Source of the DNA: Sphingobacteriales bacterium | GTDB lineage: Bacteria; Bacteroidota; Bacteroidia; Sphingobacteriales; Sphingobacteriaceae | NCBI GenBank assembly: GCA_020058405.1 | Contig: JAGVEE010000106.1 | Location: forward strand, 1 to 10,804 | DNA: 10,804 nt | Direction of reading: 5' to 3' | Shown here: positions 8,301 to 10,804 of the stretch, piece by piece | How positions within the stretch are numbered: the stretch's first letter is position 1 | How the letters are laid out: every line of letters starts with the position of its first letter | Notes under the pieces: model-generated | Database searches by the model: none | What the model was told of the DNA's origin: nothing | The model's input: only the letters and a program-made list of their open reading frames with translations | Made by a program: the position numbers and the translations under genes

Positions 8301-10763
8301 TTTTAAGTTGTATGGCGTGTTTGCAACCACGTTAAATGTTCCTATTGTTAACATCGTATCTGCGCCAGAATTTACCAATCCGATGTAAGAATACAGCGTT
8401 TGGTTTACTCCATTAATAGACCAATTAACATTTACTGAGCTAAGAGTACTTATACCAAAGTTTTTAACTCTAACTGTTACCGTTGCAAGTCCTGGGCATA
8501 CACCTTTTGGCGAAACAATTGCAAGTACACCTGCATCGTCATTCGCCGGAGTAAATTCTACCGCACCTATATCTGGAGTAGTTCCACTTCTTAGGTTTCC
8601 TTTTATGTCATCTAAAACAGTTGGTATTGCTACACCCGCATCGTTTAATGCTGCAGCGTTTGGCTTTACATCATCAACTGCCAAACCAGAAATAGAAGGT
8701 TCTACACTTACGCTGTTCTGATCGTAAACGCTTGATGAATATGCTTGCCAATCAGCTAAAGTTACTCTAGCTGCTACATGGAAAGCAACATTTTTTACAC
8801 CCGTTCCTGCTACCGTTGTGTTTACATATAAATCGTTATAATTCGTATTAGGAATAGTGGTAGCTGTTCCAAAATACATACAGTATTTAGCTCCAGAGCC
8901 GCCTTTGCTAATTGAAAATATATTGTTTTTTAATTCTATACCCGTAGCGAGTGTTAATTGATAAAAGCCATAACACAAGCCAGCTGTTGCAGTTGGGTTG
9001 TCTATTAAAACAGTATTGTAAAAATACTTCCAATGATCAGAACCTGTATTATAAATTGGGTATTGTGATCCTGTTGAATTTGCATTATAAATAGCATTGT
9101 TTGCTACAATATTTTCTGTGCCAACAGTTGCATCGTTCGCTGTACAAAATATTCCATAAAAAGTAGCCGAACTACCCGCTTGGAACATATCATGTATTTT
9201 ATTTCCTTTTATTAAATAACGTTGTGCTGCACCAGCAGAATAAATACCATAATGTATAGTAGCTACTACCGCTCTGTTTTTACGATGAAAATCATTGCTT
9301 ATAATTTGAGTGCTATCAACTCCAAACAAATACATACCATAATAAGCGTAATCTCTAATAGTATTGTTTCTAACAATATTACCCTTCATATTGGCAATGG
9401 TAGTTGTACCATATAACATCATTCCATAGTAACCTCCACTTATATCATTATTCTCAAAAGTATTATATGAGCCAGTAGTGGCAGTGGTGGCAGAATTTGT
9501 TGCGCCAGAAAGTATGATACCTCCTAAAGTTGTTGCTGCCGCGTCTGTTTGGTTTCCAATTATTTTACAATTCTTAATGGTATTAAAACTTGCTGCTCCC
9601 ATAGAAACTACAAATCCTTTTGTTGAGGTACTATGAGCTTCTATTGTTAAACTATCTATGGTAACATAATTTGTTCCTCTTATTTGTACAATAAAGTCTG
9701 GTTTCCCTGTTTTTAAAGTATCAATTAGTTTTGCACCTCTGCCATTAATTGTTACCGTATTTATGCTGCTTGTACCCGATAAGTTTACTAAACTCAACGT
9801 ACCAACATAAGTACCTGGATTTACATTTAACGTTATCGCTCCTGTTATACCACAGTTTATAGCTGCATTAAATTCTGAAATAGAATTAAAATTTGTTGCC
9901 GAATTGGGTAGTGTTGCGTTTAATGTATAAGTTCCTCCTGGTAGCAAAGATCTTGGTCTTACCTTAACCGCAGTTGAGGCTGCCTTTATAGAATTACAGG
10001 TTAATTCACATCTGAAAAACATTGGCGCAGTAGTTATTTGTGCCGTTGCTGTTAAAGAGGTAAAACCTGTCATGTCAGTCCATACAACACTATCTGTTGA
10101 GCTTTGCCATTGGTAGGTCATGCCTGTTCCAAATGCATTGCCTTGCATTGATAAATTAAACGTTGTGTTTGGACATATAAAAGTTGATGATGCAATAGTT
10201 GTTCCTGCCGTAGGTGGAGAAACGCATGGAAATGCATCCATAATAGTCACTGTATAATCTTCCGATTCGCCCCCTCCAAATGAGGTACAAGCATCTATAG
10301 CTTCGTTAGGCGAAGATGCCAGCCTAGAACGAATTCTCATGCCTGTATTTCCTGATAATGCGGTTTGTGGAATCGTAATATTTACGTTTCCTGTTTGTCC
10401 AACATCATACACTCTTGTCCATTCACTTGCTTCAAAAACTTGGTTCTGATTGTAGTCAATCCAAACCGAAATTTTGTTATTGCTTGTTCCTGTAGAAACT
10501 ACGCTCATGTTATACGTAAGCCCCTTTGTAAGCACAGCTGTAAAAGCACTGGTAGGGTAATTCGTGTACGAGGGCACTGCACAAGTCGCACCCGATGAAT
10601 TGTTAATTGTTGCAAACACTACGCTCGAAATACAAGGTGTAGCCGAAGTGTGCGGTGGTGTACAATATTGGGCATTAACCGAAATACTGTTCAACATCAA
10701 TGCAACCATTACCAATAAAAAAGTAAGTGGTTTGAGCGTCAAATTAGGTAATGCTTTATTCAT
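2382..10763 (-). CDS. Giant T9SS-exported multidomain beta-helix surface protein (2793 aa)
   Basis: This is a complete gene from ATG 10763 to TAA. Domains in order: signal peptide 1-31 (hydrophobic core, then VNA|QYC); GEVED domain about 33-175 (VWIDYNQNQVF, MRIRSR, GGGESEDYTV); Ig-like about 181-270 (YQWQSSTD); beta-helix 1 about 274-738; CARDB-like about 742-845; beta-helix 2 about 850-1296; FN3/Ig-like sandwich about 1302-1440 (PRLYYKL, QYFVVAQD); beta-helix 3 about 1446-1925; CARDB-like about 1928-2035; Ig-like about 2042-2285 split by an inserted sandwich; an unassigned sandwich about 2286-2403; three Ig-like repeats 2411-2617; PKD about 2619-2695 (YAWNFGD, HVFTTPGNYTITLTVTN); type A T9SS sorting domain 2706-2793. 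The helices carry Asn-rich turns of the PbH1 type. Known biology of the C-terminal domain predicts outer-membrane export by T9SS, cleavage of the domain and anchoring or release. The role is probably adhesion or glycan binding; a polysaccharide lyase activity in a helix cannot be excluded, but I see no catalytic set. No Shine-Dalgarno sequence is seen, and the 41 bp upstream hold no convincing promoter. Confidence 0.96.
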   Translation of the reverse strand: MNKALPNLTLKPLTFLLVMVALMLNSISVNAQYCTPPHTSATPCISSVVFATINNSSGATCAVPSYTNYPTSAFTAVLTKGLTYNMSVVSTGTSNNKISVWIDYNQNQVFEASEWTRVYDVGQTGNVNITIPQTALSGNTGMRIRSRLASSPNEAIDACTSFGGGESEDYTVTIMDAFPCVSPPTAGTTIASSTFICPNTTFNLSMQGNAFGTGMTYQWQSSTDSVVWTDMTGFTSLTATAQITTAPMFFRCELTCNSIKAASTAVKVRPRSLLPGGTYTLNATLPNSATNFNSISEFNAAINCGITGAITLNVNPGTYVGTLSLVNLSGTSSINTVTINGRGAKLIDTLKTGKPDFIVQIRGTNYVTIDSLTIEAHSTSTKGFVVSMGAASFNTIKNCKIIGNQTDAAATTLGGIILSGATNSATTATTGSYNTFENNDISGGYYGMMLYGTTTIANMKGNIVRNNTIRDYAYYGMYLFGVDSTQIISNDFHRKNRAVVATIHYGIYSAGAAQRYLIKGNKIHDMFQAGSSATFYGIFCTANDATVGTENIVANNAIYNANSTGSQYPIYNTGSDHWKYFYNTVLIDNPTATAGLCYGFYQLTLATGIELKNNIFSISKGGSGAKYCMYFGTATTIPNTNYNDLYVNTTVAGTGVKNVAFHVAARVTLADWQAYSSSVYDQNSVSVEPSISGLAVDDVKPNAAALNDAGVAIPTVLDDIKGNLRSGTTPDIGAVEFTPANDDAGVLAIVSPKGVCPGLATVTVRVKNFGISTLSSVNVNWSINGVNQTLYSYIGLVNSGADTMLTIGTFNVVANTPYNLKIWTSNPNNGADANAVNDTIRLNGLRTGLTGTVTVGGSGADFADLQTLSTFLSSNGICGNTIVNVNASAGPYTTGISLQNVLGLSSTSTLIINGNGSVINTTTNGIVLNKASYVTIDSFNVNVNGASGFGIHIMEGNYNVIRKNRVNIGHDKTATGFSAMTLSGSTTSATTAGLFKYNVIENNVFNGGYYLLSICGNSADLTSAVGNVVRNNKLINTYIYSVYSIGTDSLIFENNDINRATRTTNITTFYGSFFTTGTRNLRFRNNKIHSPYPVGYIGTATSYLIYTTADAPVGSENIHSNNAAYNIGGSGLVYGIYSPGSDGSWFHNNTIDIGGSGAGTVYAAFQTTAATNVQFINNSFNINRISGTGTRILLNLATNTSTVTSNYNHFNGNAGVIYGQWGTTQGATLAAWKGVNTSLFDQNSIDGNPTFNGIKNVIPKVGSPLVAAGTPLTTVTTDLLGVARSTTAPTIGAYENAGDFSGPTITFAPILNTLSTSNYTLTNFASIVDLTGVDTSAANRPRLYYKLSTNADTYVDNTSATDGWKYVTATNTSSPFGFTIDYSKLNTAVAVNSQIQYFVVAQDLSGAASINAPLQLTDDPANVNLTAGNFPVLGAPNVYRIANTISGTFVVGTAETYKSLSGNASIFEHINNNILSGDVNIVVKTNLSETGLHALNAFAEVGAGGYKITIRPNADTLRTISGSFVGGLIRLNGTDRVLIDGSFNGSGKFLRFENSSATSGTVGIQLISLGDNAGATNIEIKNSIVLAGTAGNAIPIHIGGLTIPYSPGASNNKIKIINNTILRGSVGIFSGSVAGFENDSLLIEGNTIGSDVVGEQLRLYGMALEIQKNARVHNNVIKNINNTGAQQAWGIALYDGFLNGQVTNNKIERVTGSGAFGGRGIEIISGKANDNITVANNFIADMRGGSSTNLNTTGNVGISIIATGGVKLYYNSVSLNGSVAQTTTAPHISAALHVGTGARLLDIRNNSFYNLTTNPSDTSYAYAFYSEVGDTAYSQFNYNNYYASGAQGRLGYLNGDLLNLASIVTATSKNLNSINFNPNYNSNIDLHAQGVALYQKATPIAGITTDIDAQTRNTTLPCIGADEFLPPASEIEVTDILYPIGNVVCGIPNDSIVIVVQNLGTATQTNISLGAIITGGLNTSMNLSKTISLAPNSKDTVTISSYNSSLGAGVINIKAYAKVTGDAEATNDTISKNTTIYAVPANPVLSVISPACSGGPAMVFANSPASISWYANATGGTAISTNDTLTTGPINTATTFYAEATTSTIQNYIGGLPAQLAGTTGAGTTNFGIVFDVLKPVTLQKVTVYPVASSAGVSGTVTIDVINSANVVLHTATVSVIGNPAAAAAAAPQEVTLNFNLLPGTNYKIRPGARSANITGLLFEPAATAPGGNYGYPIVVPGVISLTTSTLTAAPTNTARNDLYYYFYNWKLSEGQAGCPSARMPITVVPTSGPAGSGVAQSTPFTGVFNAGTLLNADAACVSDTLTYSLTVPTGFNLAGLGTTWNVINPMVKTLGGATPVGAITMNGLSLQYIAAAGDKDSTLMFTARVRNLSTGCDTIITRYLKVFGTPSINLGNDQSICDGSVLTLDAGQASTYLWSTGATTQTIQVSATGTYSVVITNAAGCDATDAIVVTTTPSPSVNLGADVSSCVGTPVTLDAGNSGATYLWNTGATTQTIQASANGIYTVTVTIGSCTDIDTIQVNFNALPVVSLGADAEICTSDTITLNAGNAGSTYLWSTGATTQTIRVSNAGTYSVTVTNANTCVNTDAIVITNKAVPVSTFATTASNGQSVTFLATTTSGLQYAWNFGDPTSAANTSQLANPTHVFTTPGNYTITLTVTNVATGCRSTTSEVIVVTGLGNDFAEVFKLGAAPNPFAGQTLVSYVLPENANNVTLEVYDMIGRKVASILTDESQAAGMYTFNYKNEDLQTASGVYMVRLTVDGNVAYIRIVDVAKN
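2385..2648 (-). other. Type A T9SS C-terminal sorting domain
   Basis: The last 88 residues (2706-2793) fit the type A sorting domain family. They begin with the APNPF motif (PNPF is the conserved entry), continue with VTLEVYDMIGRKV, and end with SGVYMVRLTVDG and a basic end (RIVDVAKN). Such domains direct proteins through the T9SS translocon and are normally removed by the sortase PorU. This is the best evidence in the window for both the phylum and the cell-surface destination. Confidence 0.93.
2913..3533 (-). repeat. Three tandem Ig-like repeats of about 69 residues
   Basis: Residues 2411-2479, 2480-2548 and about 2549-2617 are tandem copies that start LG(N/A)D, carry a Cys near position 8, then LDAG or LNAG, YLW(S/N)TGATTQTI and a GxY(S/T)V strand. 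They belong to the gliding-motility-associated type of Ig/PKD-like repeat common near the C-terminus of Bacteroidota surface proteins. At DNA level the copies share a 17-bp identical plus-strand stretch (atggtttgtgtggttgc at 3016, 3223 and 3433, spaced 207 and 210 bp). They probably form a stalk between the outer domains and the sorting signal. Confidence 0.92.
4203..4223 (-). repeat. GCA-repeat tract coding for seven alanines
   Basis: Six GCA codons and one GCG encode Ala2181-2187 inside the sandwich inserted in the split Ig-like domain. It is a short trinucleotide microsatellite, so slippage would change the alanine count without shifting the frame. It probably lies in a surface loop between strands (IGNP and PQEVTLNF). 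Confidence 0.8.
6876..9944 (-). repeat. Two homologous beta-helix modules separated by a CARDB-like domain
   Basis: Helix 1 (residues 274-738) and helix 2 (850-1296) are homologous, about 575 residues apart. Matching landmarks in the same order are the opening strand (TYTLNA / TVTVGG), a mid-opening Cys (NCGITGAITLNV / GICGNTIVNV), TINGRGA / IINGNGS, YVTIDS in both, TFENNDISGGYY / VIENNVFNGGYY, NIVRNNTI / NVVRNNKL, SDHWKYFYNT / SDGSWFHNNT, YDQNSVS / FDQNSID, and the closing IGAxE. Between them (742-845) is a CARDB-like sandwich with NDDAGV, VRVKNFG and VNVNWSING. The copies are diverged, which suggests an old duplication rather than a recent tandem one. Confidence 0.85.
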
Positions 10764-10804
10764 AAGAGTAAAATTAGAATAGCAATTTATGCAATATTTT
10801 CCGA

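Noticed and set aside
10764..10804. Possible Bacteroidota promoter (TAATTTTA box) upstream of the giant gene
   Set aside because: No TTTG element lies at the expected distance, and only 41 bp are available, so it cannot be supported.

Overview
The window is AT-rich and looks like chromosomal DNA of a member of the Bacteroidota. The main evidence is a very large secreted protein with a C-terminal type A sorting domain of the type IX secretion system (T9SS). Its domain set is also typical of the phylum: GEVED, PKD, Ig-like repeats, CARDB-like domains and parallel beta-helices. None of the three genes has a clear Shine-Dalgarno sequence, as is usual in this phylum. I cannot place the organism below phylum level.

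All three genes are on the minus strand, so transcription runs from high to low coordinates. At the right is a complete gene for a 2793-residue secreted multidomain protein (2382-10763). A strong Rho-independent terminator follows it (2314-2349). Next comes a small Lrp/AsnC-family transcription regulator (1784-2266). A 176-bp intergenic region (1608-1783) follows, with several copies of an AACCAAA/TTTGGTT motif and two hairpins that compete for one arm. At the left is the first 535 codons of a second large secreted protein (1-1607), which runs off the window.

The two large proteins are paralogous over part of their length. The left protein has the order unique N-terminal domain, CARDB-like domain, beta-helix. 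Its CARDB-helix part matches the middle of the right protein, which itself carries three beta-helix modules. Each of these three ends in the same motif, D-x5-R-x4-P-x-I-G-A-x-E, with identical spacing. The right protein starts with a GEVED domain, whereas the left one has an unrelated N-terminal sandwich, so a common chassis carries different tips.

Both large proteins are probably displayed on or released from the cell surface, as adhesins or glycan-binding/degrading proteins; the sequence does not decide between these. The regulator may control one or both, but the only support is gene order and a 10-bp motif shared by the regions upstream of the regulator and of the left gene. I saw no RNA genes, CRISPR arrays, insertion sequences or attachment sites. 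The most unusual features are the architecture of the giant protein, including one domain nested inside another, and the paralogous pair flanking a regulator. I do not see clear evidence for a wholly new system.
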